Shown here: piece after piece, positions 25,712 through 34,699 of the stretch
Numbering within the stretch: the first letter of the stretch is position 1
How the letters are laid out: each line of letters opens with the position of its first letter
Assembly (NCBI RefSeq): GCF_006715565.1
Contig: NZ_VFNL01000001.1
Location: 558,001 to 622,000, forward strand
DNA from: Microbacterium sp. SLBN-154
Lineage (GTDB): Bacteria > Actinomycetota > Actinomycetes > Actinomycetales > Microbacteriaceae
DNA length: 64,000 nt
Reading direction: 5' to 3'
The notes under the pieces: model-generated
What the model was told of the DNA's origin: nothing
Database searches by the model: none
Seen by the model: the letters and a program-made list of their open reading frames with translations, nothing else
Program-made: the position numbers and the translations under genes

Positions 25712-27033
25712 GCGCGCTCGACTCCGCACGACCGACCGCCACCCGCCCGGTCGGCACCCCCGCGGTTCTCGTCGCGCAGCTGCTCATCCGCAGCGCGTCG
25801 GCGGCCGGCGCGCTGGCCCTCGGAGCCTATTTCGTCGACCTGGCTCGCGCCGGCGCGCCGGTCGGGGCCCTCATCCTCGGCGTGCTCTCGGGGTTGAGCT
25901 TCCTCGCTGAGCTCGTGCTCGCACCCCTCGCGGGTTCGGCGAGCGATCGCCGCGGACGCCGCGTGTTCCTCGTGGCCGCCCCGCTCCTGGCCGCCGCCGG
26001 CATCCTCATCACCCCCGGCGCGTCGCTCATCGCGGTGGCGCCGTCGGCCGCGCTCGTGATCGCCGTCGTCGCGACATCCCGCCTTCTCGACGGCGCAGGC
26101 GCCGCGATCGCCGCGCCCGCCACCCTCGGCCTCCTCGCCGACGCCAGCGATGACGACCGGATGCGACGGGGCCGCGTGACGAGCCTGTACGAGCTGTCGT
26201 CTTCCGGCGGCATCGCCGTCGGCGCCGTCATCGGTCCGCTCCTCTACGGGGCGTGGGGGCTGTGGTCGTTCGTCGCGCTCGCAGCCGTCTACGTCGTGGC
26301 ATCCCTGCTGGTGCTGCTCTTCGTGAGGCCGGATGCCGCGGGCGGACCGAGCCGCCTGCAGGCCGGCGTCCGCGAACGGATCCGGATCATCGGTCAACCC
26401 CGCCTGCTCGCCTTCCTCCCGGCATGGATCGCGGTCAACGCCATCCTCGGCACCTGGGTCACCTCGCAGATCACGTTCGTGCTCGCCGGCGACCGCACCG
26501 CTGACGGCCAGCTCCTGCCGGGCGCTTTCGCCGGCAACGAGGTGGGGCTCTCCGCCGTCCTCGGCGTCTACGTCCTGGTGTTCAGCCTCTGCATCGTGGC
26601 GTGGGCCTTCTTCATCGGGCGCCTGCCGACCGTGCCGACGCTGTTCGTCACGGTCGCGGGGGCGATCGTGGCGTCGATCGGTCTGCTGCTGCTCAATCAC
26701 GGCGTGTCTCTGGCGATCGCGATCCCCATCGTGGTCGCGGGGATGTTCCTCGAGGCGGGGTTCACCCCGGCCGCGCTCACCCACCTCAGCGACATCTCGT
26801 CGGAGTTCCGCGAGAACCGCGGTCTGATCATGGGCGTGTACTCCGTCGTGGTCGGCGCCGGCTACCTTCTCGGCAACGTCCTCGGCGGCGTCTTCGCCGA
26901 GTGGCTGCTCTTCGACGGGCTGGCGATCCTCACGATCGGTCTCGCGGTGGTCGCGATGGCGTCGATCCTGGTGATGGCGGTCATCGAGCGGCGGATGGTC
27001 CCCCGCGTCCCCGGTGTCACACGGTCGAGCTGA
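25708..27033 (+). CDS. MFS transporter
   Basis: The 441-residue protein has about 12 transmembrane helices; motif A is visible as LAPLAGSASDRRGRRVFLVAAP. Translation starts at GTG 25708 within a GTGA overlap with the dehydrogenase gene. The last 17 bp overlap the convergent small membrane protein gene (27017-27033). Substrate unknown. Confidence 0.9.
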   Translation: MSALDSARPTATRPVGTPAVLVAQLLIRSASAAGALALGAYFVDLARAGAPVGALILGVLSGLSFLAELVLAPLAGSASDRRGRRVFLVAAPLLAAAGILITPGASLIAVAPSAALVIAVVATSRLLDGAGAAIAAPATLGLLADASDDDRMRRGRVTSLYELSSSGGIAVGAVIGPLLYGAWGLWSFVALAAVYVVASLLVLLFVRPDAAGGPSRLQAGVRERIRIIGQPRLLAFLPAWIAVNAILGTWVTSQITFVLAGDRTADGQLLPGAFAGNEVGLSAVLGVYVLVFSLCIVAWAFFIGRLPTVPTLFVTVAGAIVASIGLLLLNHGVSLAIAIPIVVAGMFLEAGFTPAALTHLSDISSEFRENRGLIMGVYSVVVGAGYLLGNVLGGVFAEWLLFDGLAILTIGLAVVAMASILVMAVIERRMVPRVPGVTRSS

Positions 27034-27397
27034 AGTACAGCAGTCCGATCGGCACCAGCATCAACAGACCCAGCACGATGCCGCTGATCGACAGGCCGTA
27101 GCGGCGCTTGCGCGTGATGCCCACGATGAGTCCGATGACCGCCAGCAGCAGCACGAGCGCCCCACCGATCCCGAGCATCGGGATGAGGGCGACGAGCAGC
27201 CACCAGATGGCGTTCATCTCGGGGATGAGCCCGATGAGGAAGACGAAGAGCGTCGGCACCAGACCGACCATGGCGATGATGACGGCGATCAGACCGAGGA
27301 CGTCGAAACCCTTCTTGCGCGCCGGCTGCGGGGCCGGCATCGCGGCGTATCCCGGCCCGTACCCCTGGCCGTACCCCGGTTCGTACCCTGCCGTCAT
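27017..27397 (-). CDS. Small membrane protein, DUF4190-like
   Basis: The 126-residue protein has a Tyr/Gly/Pro-rich cytosolic head (YEPGYGQGYGPGYAAMPAPQ), then basic residues and three hydrophobic segments, including the short hydrophobic-loop-RKRRYG-hydrophobic pattern typical of DUF4190 proteins. ATG at 27397 follows GGAGGGGG. Function unknown; related proteins in actinobacteria are envelope-associated. Confidence 0.75.
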   Translation of the reverse strand: MTAGYEPGYGQGYGPGYAAMPAPQPARKKGFDVLGLIAVIIAMVGLVPTLFVFLIGLIPEMNAIWWLLVALIPMLGIGGALVLLLAVIGLIVGITRKRRYGLSISGIVLGLLMLVPIGLLYFSSTV

Positions 27398-27423
27398 CGG
27401 CGTCCCCCTCCGTCGGAGCGATC

Positions 27424-28476
27424 CTAGGGGAGCCCGCGGTGCGGGTCGATCATCGTCATGCCCGCCGGCGCGGCGGTGTCGAACCGGGGGAGGAGAGCGG
27501 ATGCCTCGTCGAGGCCGATCACGCGCTCGATGAGGTCGTGCGGGCGGAGCCGCCCCGAGGCGACGAGCCTCATCATCGCCGGGTAGTCCATCGCCGCCAT
27601 CCCGTGGCTGCCGAGGATGTCGAGCTCCCATGCGATCGCGCGCGCCATGGGGACGGGGGAGCGGCCGTCGTCCGTCGGAAGCAGACCGATCTGCACGTGG
27701 CGTCCACGACGGCGAAGGCTCAGCACCGCGTCCGCGGCGGTCTGAGCGCTGCCGACGGCGTCGACCGAGACGTGCGAACCGCCGCCGGTCAGCTCACGGA
27801 CGACATCGGAGACGGCAGGCCCGCCGGGTTCTGCGACGACGACGCCGGCGGCGCCGAGCCGGCTCGCGAGCTCGAGCGCGCGGGGGTTGGTGTCGACGGC
27901 GATCACCCTCGCGCCCAGGGCGACCGCGATCATCACGACGCTGAGTCCCACGCCACCGGCGCCCACGACGGTGACCCACTCCCCGGGGGCGACGCGGGCC
28001 CGGGCGGTGAGCGCCCGGAAGGCGGTCGCGAAACGGCAGCCGAGCGCCGCGGCCGCCTCGAACGACACCGCATCGGGGAGGGCGACGAGATTCGTGTCGG
28101 CGGCGTGGAGCGCCACCTTCTCGGCGAAGGATCCCCAGTGGGTGAAGCCCGGCTGCTGCTGATCCGGACACACCTGGGCATCGCCCGCCCGGCACCACGG
28201 GCACACTCCGCACCCGCAGACGAAGGGCACGGTGACGCGGTCGCCGACACGGAAGCGGGCGACGCCGGCTCCGACCTCGGAAACCACGCCCGCCAGCTCG
28301 TGGCCCGGCACATGGGGGAAGACGATGTCGTCGTGACCGGCCCACGCGTGCCAGTCGCTGCGGCACACCCCGGTGGCGCGGACGTCGACGACCACCCCAC
28401 CCTCCGGTGCGACGGGCTCGACGACGTCGACCACGGCGGGTATGCCACGGACAGCATGGATGACGACGGCGCGCAC
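27424..28476 (-). CDS. Zinc-dependent alcohol dehydrogenase
   Basis: The 350-residue medium-chain dehydrogenase has catalytic-zinc residues in VCRSDWHAW and GHELAGVV, a complete four-Cys structural-zinc loop CGCGVCPWCRAGDAQVC, and the NAD motif VVGAGGVGLSVVMIA with an acidic VDTNP downstream, which suggests NAD over NADP. Start GTG at 28476. The product is typical of threonine/alcohol dehydrogenase-like enzymes; the precise alcohol is unknown. Confidence 0.92.
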   Translation of the reverse strand: MRAVVIHAVRGIPAVVDVVEPVAPEGGVVVDVRATGVCRSDWHAWAGHDDIVFPHVPGHELAGVVSEVGAGVARFRVGDRVTVPFVCGCGVCPWCRAGDAQVCPDQQQPGFTHWGSFAEKVALHAADTNLVALPDAVSFEAAAALGCRFATAFRALTARARVAPGEWVTVVGAGGVGLSVVMIAVALGARVIAVDTNPRALELASRLGAAGVVVAEPGGPAVSDVVRELTGGGSHVSVDAVGSAQTAADAVLSLRRRGRHVQIGLLPTDDGRSPVPMARAIAWELDILGSHGMAAMDYPAMMRLVASGRLRPHDLIERVIGLDEASALLPRFDTAAPAGMTMIDPHRGLP

Positions 28477-28518
28477 AGGGCGAATCTACCCGCCGCGTCC
28501 GCCGTCTAGGGTGGGCTC

Positions 28519-29424
28519 GTGACAGAGCCTCACGCCACCCTCCCCGCCTCCATCGGCTTCCCCGACACCGACACCGTCGTGACGTACCCCCAGGGTGCGA
28601 CCTCGAGCACGGGTCGCGTCCTGCACATCGACGACCTCGGCGAGGGGCGCTCCGCCGTTCTCCTCGACGTCACGTGCGTGCATCCCGTCACCGCGGCCTG
28701 GCCCGATCAGCCCGCCGACCGCGCGACCCTCGAGGCCGCAGGGCAGACGTTCCCCGTCGTCGACGCGGTGGTCGGTGGCATCCAGGACGGTCGCCTCTTC
28801 CTCGGGTCCGACCTGCCCGTGCGGATCGGGACGGAGGGCTGGGTCTTCGTCGTCGCGCACATCGTCGAGGGCTCGGCGCCCGCGGTGGGCGCCGAGGTGG
28901 ACGCGGTCGTCGATGCCGATCATCGCGCCGCGCTCTCCTCCGGACACACCGTCTGCCACCTCGCCTCCCTCGCCCTGAATGCCGCCCTCGCGGGGGCGTG
29001 GACGAAGGACGTCATGAGGGATGCGCTCGGCCACCCCAACTTCGACGCACTGGCGATCCAGACGAGCCGCATCCATCCCGAGGGTTCGGTGGACGTCTAC
29101 CGGGTCGGCAAGTCGTTGCGGCGGAAGGGTTTCTCCGCCGCCGGGCTCGATGACCTCCCCGCGATCGAATCGCACGCGAACATGCTGCTCGCGGAATGGG
29201 TCGCCTCCGACGCCGCCGTCCGCATCGAGCGCGACGGAGACGGACTGTCGTCGCGCCGCGCCTGGGTGTGCGAGCTCCCGGACGCCACGGTCGAGATCCC
29301 CTGCGGCGGCACCCACGCCTCGCGCCTCGGCGCCTTCTCGTCGGTGTCGGTGGCCCTCGAAGCCCGCGACGTCGAGGGAGCCCGCGAGATCACGATGACG
29401 ACGACGGGTCGTCCGGCCCTCTGA
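28519..29424 (+). CDS. AlaX-like tRNA-editing domain protein
   Basis: The 301-residue protein carries the second additional domain of alanyl/threonyl-tRNA synthetases: HxxxH at H143/H147 (SSGHTVCHLAS) and C262/H266 (PCGGTHASRLG), which form the zinc and editing site in free-standing AlaX proteins. The N-terminal 100 residues are a beta-barrel-like region as in class II AlaX. It likely hydrolyses mischarged tRNA, though some actinobacterial homologues are annotated only as metal-dependent hydrolases. GTG at 28519. Confidence 0.8.
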   Translation: MTEPHATLPASIGFPDTDTVVTYPQGATSSTGRVLHIDDLGEGRSAVLLDVTCVHPVTAAWPDQPADRATLEAAGQTFPVVDAVVGGIQDGRLFLGSDLPVRIGTEGWVFVVAHIVEGSAPAVGAEVDAVVDADHRAALSSGHTVCHLASLALNAALAGAWTKDVMRDALGHPNFDALAIQTSRIHPEGSVDVYRVGKSLRRKGFSAAGLDDLPAIESHANMLLAEWVASDAAVRIERDGDGLSSRRAWVCELPDATVEIPCGGTHASRLGAFSSVSVALEARDVEGAREITMTTTGRPAL

Positions 29425-29451
29425 CCCTCTCTCGCGCGGCACCATGGAGAC

Positions 29452-29877
29452 ATGGGTCGCGCACGGAGAGGTTCGGATGCCGCCGAGCCGCGGCATCCGA
29501 AGATCTGCGCGTCCTGCGGTCGCACCATGGAGTACCGCGCCCGATGGGCGGCGAACTGGGACACGGTGAAGTACTGCTCCGATGCGTGCCGCCGCCGCGG
29601 TGTGACGCCCATCGACCGTGAGCTCGAGGCGTCGATCCGGCAGACGCTCGCGTCGCGTACGGCGACCTCGTCGATGTGTCCGTCCGAAGCGGCGAAGGCC
29701 GTCGGCGGCGAGGAATGGCGTGAGCTGATGGAGCCCGCGCGGCGGGCCGCGCGGCGCCTCGTCGCGGCAGGTGAAGTGGAGATCACCCAGGGCGGCCGTG
29801 TGGTCGACCCGTCGACGGCGAAGGGGCCGATCCGCATCCGGCGCAGCCCCGCCTCCGGTGCGACGATGGAGGCATGA
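29452..29877 (+). CDS. DUF2256 and DUF3253 domain protein
   Basis: The 141-residue protein joins a small zinc-finger domain (CASCGRTMEYRARWAANWDTVKYCSDACR, residues 19-47) to a winged-helix-like DUF3253 domain (about 52-130: SIRQTLASRTATSSMCPSEAAKAVGGEEWRELM). The two-domain pairing is known as a family of unknown function. ATGA overlap with the next gene. Confidence 0.88.
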   Translation: MGRARRGSDAAEPRHPKICASCGRTMEYRARWAANWDTVKYCSDACRRRGVTPIDRELEASIRQTLASRTATSSMCPSEAAKAVGGEEWRELMEPARRAARRLVAAGEVEITQGGRVVDPSTAKGPIRIRRSPASGATMEA

Positions 29878-30470
29878 GCACCTCGATCTCTCCCCGCCGT
29901 CTCGATTGGTCCGAGGGGCGTTGGACCCACGACCCCGTTTCCGCCGAACGGCGCGGTGACGACCTGGTCGTCACGGCCGTCGAAGGCAGCGACGCCTGGC
30001 TGCGCACCGCGTACGGCTTCGAGCACGCCTCCGAGCACGGGCTCATCGCCCCGTTCCCCGTCGGCTCGGCGATGGAAGTCGAATTCACGGCCGATTTCAC
30101 CGAGCAGTTCGATCAGGCCGGGATCTTCGTGCGGATCGACGAGGAGCGCTGGATCAAGAGCGGTGTGGAGTTCTGCGATGGTGAGCTCGGTGCGGGCGCC
30201 GTCGTCACCGACCGGCGTTCGGACTGGTCGGTCGGTGCCGTGCCCGGGTGGAGCGGCCATCGCCTGGTCATCCGGGTGAGCCGGGGTGACGACGCGATCA
30301 CGGTGCGCGGCGGTGTGGCCGGCGAGCCGATGCGGCTGCTGCGGCTGGCGCCGTTCGACGGCGCCGCCGAGGCATCGGCGGGTCCGCTCGTCGCCGCGCC
30401 GTCTCGCGCCGGACTGACCGTGGTGTTCCACTCCTGGCGGCTGACCGAAGCGGACGCGTCGATCCACTGA
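29874..30470 (+). CDS. DUF1349 domain protein, concanavalin-like fold
   Basis: The 198-residue cytosolic protein matches DUF1349 (regulation-of-enolase-1-like): WTHDPVSAERRGDDLVVTA at the start, then DFTEQFDQAGIFVRIDEERWIKSGVEF and SWRLTEADASIH near the end. The fold is a lectin-like beta sandwich; bound ligand and biological role are unknown. Start overlaps the previous stop (ATGA). Confidence 0.88.
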   Translation: MSTSISPRRLDWSEGRWTHDPVSAERRGDDLVVTAVEGSDAWLRTAYGFEHASEHGLIAPFPVGSAMEVEFTADFTEQFDQAGIFVRIDEERWIKSGVEFCDGELGAGAVVTDRRSDWSVGAVPGWSGHRLVIRVSRGDDAITVRGGVAGEPMRLLRLAPFDGAAEASAGPLVAAPSRAGLTVVFHSWRLTEADASIH

Positions 30471-30510
30471 TCCGGCCCTCCCGCCCGCCGCGCGGGCGTA
30501 CGCTCTGAGC

Positions 30511-30708
30511 ATGATCGAGCTGTTGGCACTCGGAGGCATCGCCGCCGGTGTCACGGCGGTGGCGTTGTGGGTCACCCGGCCTCGACGCAAGACGTCGACG
30601 CCGCATGACGACACGCTCCGGGTCGGGCAGGCCGCGACTCCGTCTCCGTACGAAGCGGCCCGTCGCGCAGAGGGAAAGGCCGCCTGGACCCGCATCTCGG
30701 GCGCCTGA
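30511..30708 (+). CDS. Small single-pass membrane protein
   Basis: This 65-residue protein has one N-terminal hydrophobic helix (IELLALGGIAAGVTAVALWV), basic residues, and a hydrophilic tail ending YEAARRAEGKAAWTRISGA. It sits 40 bp after the DUF1349 gene and 5 bp before the phosphatase-family gene, so it is likely co-transcribed. No family recognised. Confidence 0.6.
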   Translation: MIELLALGGIAAGVTAVALWVTRPRRKTSTPHDDTLRVGQAATPSPYEAARRAEGKAAWTRISGA

Positions 30709-30713
30709 AAGGG

Positions 30714-31556
30714 ATGTCGTCCCCCCTGATCGGACCCGTGGCGCCGCCCGCCCTGCACGTCATGACCTTCAACATCCGCCGTCGGCTTTCTCCGACGCTG
30801 CGGCGCGTGGACCGGTGGAGTCACCGGCGAGCCGCGGTCGCCGCACTGCTGGGAGCGGAACGGCCCCACGTCCTGGGTGTGCAGGAGGCTCTCCCCGACC
30901 AGGCGCGCGACGTCCATGCCGCGCTCGGCCCGGGTTACGTGGCGATCGGTCACGGACGACGCCGGGATGGCGGGGGAGAAGCCTGCCCGCTCTTCTTCGA
31001 CGCCGACCGCCTCGAGCTCGAGAGCTGGCGGCAGATCGCCCTGTCGGACCATCCGGATGAGCCCGGATCGCGTTCGTGGGGCAACAGGGTGCCCCGCGTC
31101 GCGGTCATCGCGCGGCTGCCCGACCGGGCGACATCCGCGGCGTTCGTCGTGGTGAACACGCACTTCGACCACATCTCCCGGACGGCGAGGCGTCGCTCGG
31201 CCGAGGCCCTCCGTCTGCTCGTCGCCGAGGCGGCGCTCCCGGGCGTGGTGATGGGCGACCTCAACTCCGGGGAGGGGACGGTGCCGATCAGGGAGCTGCT
31301 GCGGGATGCGGCGCTGCGAGACGCCTGGGCGGTCGCCGACGAGCGGGTCACGCCCGAATGGGGCACCTTCCCGAACTACGGTGATCCCCGCGTGGGCCGG
31401 AAGCGCATCGACTGGATCGTCGTCACACGCGACATCGAGGTCGAGCGCGTCGCGATCAACCCGTCGGCCCCGCAGGGCCGCCGGCCCTCGGACCACCTGC
31501 CGGTCCAGGCCGTGCTGCGGCTACCCGAGCGACGCGCCGATCACACCCTGGACTGA
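30714..31556 (+). CDS. Endonuclease/exonuclease/phosphatase family protein
   Basis: The 280-residue cytosolic protein has the full EEP motif series: MTFNIRR, GVQEAL, VVNTHFDH, GDLNS, DWIVV and SDHLPV, giving the Asn, Glu, His, Asp/Asn and His/Asp metal and catalytic residues. Family members cleave phosphodiesters in nucleic acids or inositol phosphates. No signal peptide, so an extracellular nuclease is unlikely. Confidence 0.92.
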   Translation: MSSPLIGPVAPPALHVMTFNIRRRLSPTLRRVDRWSHRRAAVAALLGAERPHVLGVQEALPDQARDVHAALGPGYVAIGHGRRRDGGGEACPLFFDADRLELESWRQIALSDHPDEPGSRSWGNRVPRVAVIARLPDRATSAAFVVVNTHFDHISRTARRRSAEALRLLVAEAALPGVVMGDLNSGEGTVPIRELLRDAALRDAWAVADERVTPEWGTFPNYGDPRVGRKRIDWIVVTRDIEVERVAINPSAPQGRRPSDHLPVQAVLRLPERRADHTLD

Positions 31557-31598
31557 GCGGCGGCGTCGTCGCGGGCATGCCGGTCGCGAGCGGGCGGG

Positions 31599-31943
31599 TC
31601 ACCCGGCCGGATGCCGCTCCGCGTCGTCCGGCGAACGCCGAAGACCGCAGCCCCCGGCGATGAGCAGCGAGGGGCCGTCGCCGCCCCGCATCAGCGTCCA
31701 CAGGGTGTGCGTGCACGACCGGCATCGCACGATGAACGCGTCGCGGTCGGCCTCGACCCGCCATTCCGCGAGCGGTGCCGCGCGGTGGCATCCGCCGCAC
31801 TCGACGATCAGCATGCTCAGGTCACCCGCGAGGAGATCCTCCAGGGCGCCCACTACGGCGTTTCCGTCGACGACGTGCGCCGTGTGAGGGTCGTCCCGGC
31901 CGGGGTGTGTGGCGTGGGCGACGCGGGTGGGGTCGTCGGACAT
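31599..31943 (-). CDS. DUF6510-like zinc-ribbon protein
   Basis: The 114-residue protein has two CxxC pairs (ECGGCHR and RCRSCTH) 27 residues apart, consistent with one zinc ribbon. GGAGG at 31950-31954 gives proper spacing for ATG 31943; an in-frame ATG at 31949 overlaps the reductase stop. It is the last of a three-gene run with a flavin reductase and a molybdopterin oxidoreductase and may be an accessory redox or metal protein. Confidence 0.8.
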   Translation of the reverse strand: MSDDPTRVAHATHPGRDDPHTAHVVDGNAVVGALEDLLAGDLSMLIVECGGCHRAAPLAEWRVEADRDAFIVRCRSCTHTLWTLMRGGDGPSLLIAGGCGLRRSPDDAERHPAG

Positions 31944-31945
31944 CG

Positions 31946-32665
31946 TCATCCTCCGAATCGTTCGGTGCGCACGCGCGCCGGGTCATGACCGGCGGCGACC
32001 ATCGCGTCCGCCGCGGCTTCCACGAAGCGGGTCGGTCCACAGATGAAGGTGAGCGGATGCCGCGCGGGCGGCCATGTCGCCGCGGCGACCCGGTCGGGCG
32101 TCAACCGGCCGACGGGCTCCGGCCAGCCCTCGGGGGCGGCGCGGGTGTACGCCCACGTGAGGTCCAGGGAGCGACCGGCGAGGTCGAGGATCTCGTCGCG
32201 GTAGAGGGCGTCGTCGGGGCTGCGCACCGAGTAGAGCAGGCGGAAGGGCACGGGGCTTTCCGACCGGTCGTGCGCTCGCGCCATCGCGAGGAGGGGCACG
32301 ATCCCCGATCCGCCCGCAACGAGCTGCACCGGGTCGGGGTCGGACTCATGCCACACGAAGTATGCGCCGAGTGGGCCTTTCACCTCGAGCATGTCGCCGA
32401 CCTCGGCCACGTCGACCAGGTAGGGCGAGACCTCCCCGTCGGGCACGGTGTCCACCGCGAGTTCGACGCGTTCGCCCGGCCCTGACGAGGCGATCGAGTA
32501 CGACCGCTCGGCCTGGTAGCCGTCTTCCGCGGTGAGGCGGATGTCGAGGTGCTGGCCCGGATCGTTGCCGGGCCAGCCGGGGACGTCGAGGGTGAGGACG
32601 CGCGCGTGGCTCGTGGTCGGCCGGACCGCGGCGATGCGCGCGGCGAGCCACCCGGTCGTCCTCAC
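31946..32665 (-). CDS. Ferredoxin-NADP reductase-like flavoprotein
   Basis: The 239-residue protein has an FAD-binding barrel (ERSYSIASS, RxYS motif) and an NAD(P) domain (GGSGIVPLLAMARAH, ICGPTRFVEAA). It ends TERFGG with no 2Fe-2S domain, so it is a stand-alone reductase. GTG at 32665 sits in a GTGA overlap with the upstream molybdopterin enzyme gene, and its stop overlaps the DUF6510 gene region. It probably delivers electrons to the adjacent molybdopterin enzyme. Confidence 0.9.
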   Translation of the reverse strand: MRTTGWLAARIAAVRPTTSHARVLTLDVPGWPGNDPGQHLDIRLTAEDGYQAERSYSIASSGPGERVELAVDTVPDGEVSPYLVDVAEVGDMLEVKGPLGAYFVWHESDPDPVQLVAGGSGIVPLLAMARAHDRSESPVPFRLLYSVRSPDDALYRDEILDLAGRSLDLTWAYTRAAPEGWPEPVGRLTPDRVAAATWPPARHPLTFICGPTRFVEAAADAMVAAGHDPARVRTERFGG

Positions 32666-33255
32666 CAGTACCGCTCCTCCAGCCAGGGGTCGCCGCGCAG
32701 GTGATAGCCGTTCTGCTCCCAGAACCCGGGATCGTCGTGCTGCTGCATGACGAGGCCCCGCACCCACTTGGCGCTCTTCCAGAAGTAGAGGTGCGGCACC
32801 AGGAGGCGGGCGGGGCCTCCGTGCTCGGGGTCGAGCGGCTCGCCGTCGAACTCGTACGCGATCCAGGCCTTGCCGTCGAGCAGATCCTCGAGGGGCACGT
32901 TCGTGGTGTACCCGCCGTAGGAGTGGGCCATGACGTAGTCGAAGCTCGTCTCGACCTCTTCGAAGAGCGTGTCGAGGGCGACGCCTCGCCACGAGGTGCC
33001 GAGCTTCGACCATCGCGTGACGCAGTGGATGTCGGTCGACACCTCCTCCGACGGCAGAGCGGTGAATTCGTCCCAGCTCCACCGCGCCGTCTCACCGGTC
33101 TCGGTGCGGATGGAGAACGACCATTCCGAAAGCGGAATGCGCGGCGTGGGGCCTGCGGAGAGGACGGGGAAGTCGGTGGTGAGGTACTGGCCGGGCGGAA
33201 GATCCGGGTCGGCGTCACGCCGACGCGAGCCGAATCCGCGGGTGAACTGGGCCAT
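32662..33255 (-). CDS. Sulfite-oxidase-like molybdopterin oxidoreductase
   Basis: The 197-residue protein matches the oxidoreductase molybdopterin-binding domain. Mo-ligating Cys78 lies in DIHCVTRWSK, followed by WRGVALDTLFEEV and HSYGGYTTNVPLEDLLDGKAW. It lacks a signal peptide and a haem or dimerisation domain, so it is a cytosolic YedY-core enzyme. First gene of a tight operon with a flavin reductase. Likely reduces an oxidised sulfur or nitrogen compound; the substrate is unknown. Confidence 0.92.
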   Translation of the reverse strand: MAQFTRGFGSRRRDADPDLPPGQYLTTDFPVLSAGPTPRIPLSEWSFSIRTETGETARWSWDEFTALPSEEVSTDIHCVTRWSKLGTSWRGVALDTLFEEVETSFDYVMAHSYGGYTTNVPLEDLLDGKAWIAYEFDGEPLDPEHGGPARLLVPHLYFWKSAKWVRGLVMQQHDDPGFWEQNGYHLRGDPWLEERYW

Positions 33256-33370
33256 CGGAACCTGCTTTCGCGAGGGTGGTGCCGAATCGGGGTGTGACGC
33301 TCTGCCGCGAGCCTAGGGCGCGGGCGCCCGCCGCTCAACCGCTTCCGCGGGTCGCCGCCGCGGCGGGGAG

Positions 33371-33454
33371 CCCTCAACTCCTGCAGAATCGAGCGCAGGG
33401 GCCGACAGCAAGGCTTTTCCGGGCTTTTCGCCTCGGTAGTGCAGGAGTGAGGGA
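33371..33454. repeat. Palindromic intergenic element
   Basis: CCCTCAACTCCTGCA (33371-33385) is matched by TGCAGGAGTGAGGGA (33440-33454): about 14-bp inverted arms with one inserted base, 54 bp apart. The inside has a direct repeat GGCTTTTCC / GGCTTTTCG. It fills the 208-bp gap between the molybdopterin gene and the sigma factor gene, where I see nothing else. It may be one copy of a dispersed repeat. Confidence 0.45.
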
Positions 33455-33463
33455 CGACGCGGA

Positions 33464-34699
33464 TCAGCCGCCGACGGCGGCGGCCTTCGCCCGCAGCACA
33501 GCCGCCTCGCGCTCGTTGCCCGTCAGTGCCGCCGCGGCCAGGAGCTCGGCGCGGGCCTCCTCCGCCCGGCCGAGCTGGGCGAGCAGCTCGCCGCGCACGC
33601 TCGGGATGAGGTGCGAGCCGCGCAGCGCGCCCTTCGCGACAAGCCGGTCGACCATCGTCAGCGCCGTGCCCGGCCCGACGGACATCGAGACGGCGACCGC
33701 GTGATTGAGGTCGACCACCGGGCTGGGGGCGATCCGGCCCAGCGCCTCGTACAGCACGACGATCTCCTCCCAGTCGGTCTCGGCGAAGGTCGGGGCGGTC
33801 GCGTGCTGCTCGGCGATCGCCGCCTGCAAGGCGTACGCGCCCCGTCCGCGCCCGACGGCGTCGGCTCGCGCGAGCGCGGCGCGCCCCCGCTCGATCTGGG
33901 CACGGTCCCACCGGGCCCGGTCCTGATCCGCCAGCAGCACGGGCTGCCCCCCGGCATCCGTCCGCGCCCCGAACCGTGAGGCCTGGAGCTCCATCACTGC
34001 CAGCAGGGCGCACGCGTCGGCCTCGCGCGGCATCAATCCGGCGAGCATGCGACCGAGCCGCAACGCCTCATCGGCCAGGTCGGCGCGCACCCACCGGTCA
34101 CCGCTCGTGGCGGCATACCCCTCGGTGAAGATCAGATACACCACGCTCAGAACGGTCTGCAGCCGAGCCGGCCACTCCGCAGGATCAGGCGTCTCGAACG
34201 GTACCTTCGCGGCCTGGAGGGTCTTTTTCGCCCGGGTGATGCGCGCCTGCACCGTCGGCACGGGCACCAGCAGCATCCGCGCGATCTCGACGGTCGTGAG
34301 CCCTCCGACGACCCGCAGGGTGAGGGCGACCTGCGATTCCCGCGAGAGCGCCGGGTGGCACGCGGTGAACACCAGCCGCAGCACATCGTCGTCGATCGGT
34401 TCCCACGCGTCCTCGGCCAATTCCGAGAGGTCGTGCGCCATGGCGCGGTGGCGCTCATCGAGCGCCGACCGGCGTCGCCAGGCGTCCACCGCTCGCCGCT
34501 TCGCGACCGCCGTCAGCCACGCACCCGGGTTGTCGGGCACGCCGTGCTCGCGCCACGAGCCCAGGGCCTCGACGATCGCTTCCTGCGCGACATCCTCGGC
34601 GAGGACGACGTCGCCGGTCGCCTTCGCCACCGCGGCGACGATACGCGCACCCTCCATGCGCCACACGGCCTCCAGCACGCGGCGCGGATCGGCGCTCAT
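33464..34699 (-). CDS. ECF sigma factor with DUF6596 C-terminal domain (ECF42-like)
   Basis: The 411-residue protein joins sigma region 2 (about 10-85: AEDVAQEAIVEALGSWREHGVPDNPGAWLTAVAKRRAVDAWRR) and region 4 (about 120-175: SQVALTLRVVGGLTTVEIARMLLVPVPTVQARITRAKKTL) to a long helical C-terminal domain of TPR character. ECF42 sigma factors typically sit beside a DGPF/YCII protein, exactly as here: the YCII gene lies upstream and overlaps by 4 bp. No anti-sigma factor is nearby; the C-terminal domain probably replaces it. Confidence 0.93.
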   Translation of the reverse strand: MSADPRRVLEAVWRMEGARIVAAVAKATGDVVLAEDVAQEAIVEALGSWREHGVPDNPGAWLTAVAKRRAVDAWRRRSALDERHRAMAHDLSELAEDAWEPIDDDVLRLVFTACHPALSRESQVALTLRVVGGLTTVEIARMLLVPVPTVQARITRAKKTLQAAKVPFETPDPAEWPARLQTVLSVVYLIFTEGYAATSGDRWVRADLADEALRLGRMLAGLMPREADACALLAVMELQASRFGARTDAGGQPVLLADQDRARWDRAQIERGRAALARADAVGRGRGAYALQAAIAEQHATAPTFAETDWEEIVVLYEALGRIAPSPVVDLNHAVAVSMSVGPGTALTMVDRLVAKGALRGSHLIPSVRGELLAQLGRAEEARAELLAAAALTGNEREAAVLRAKAAAVGG

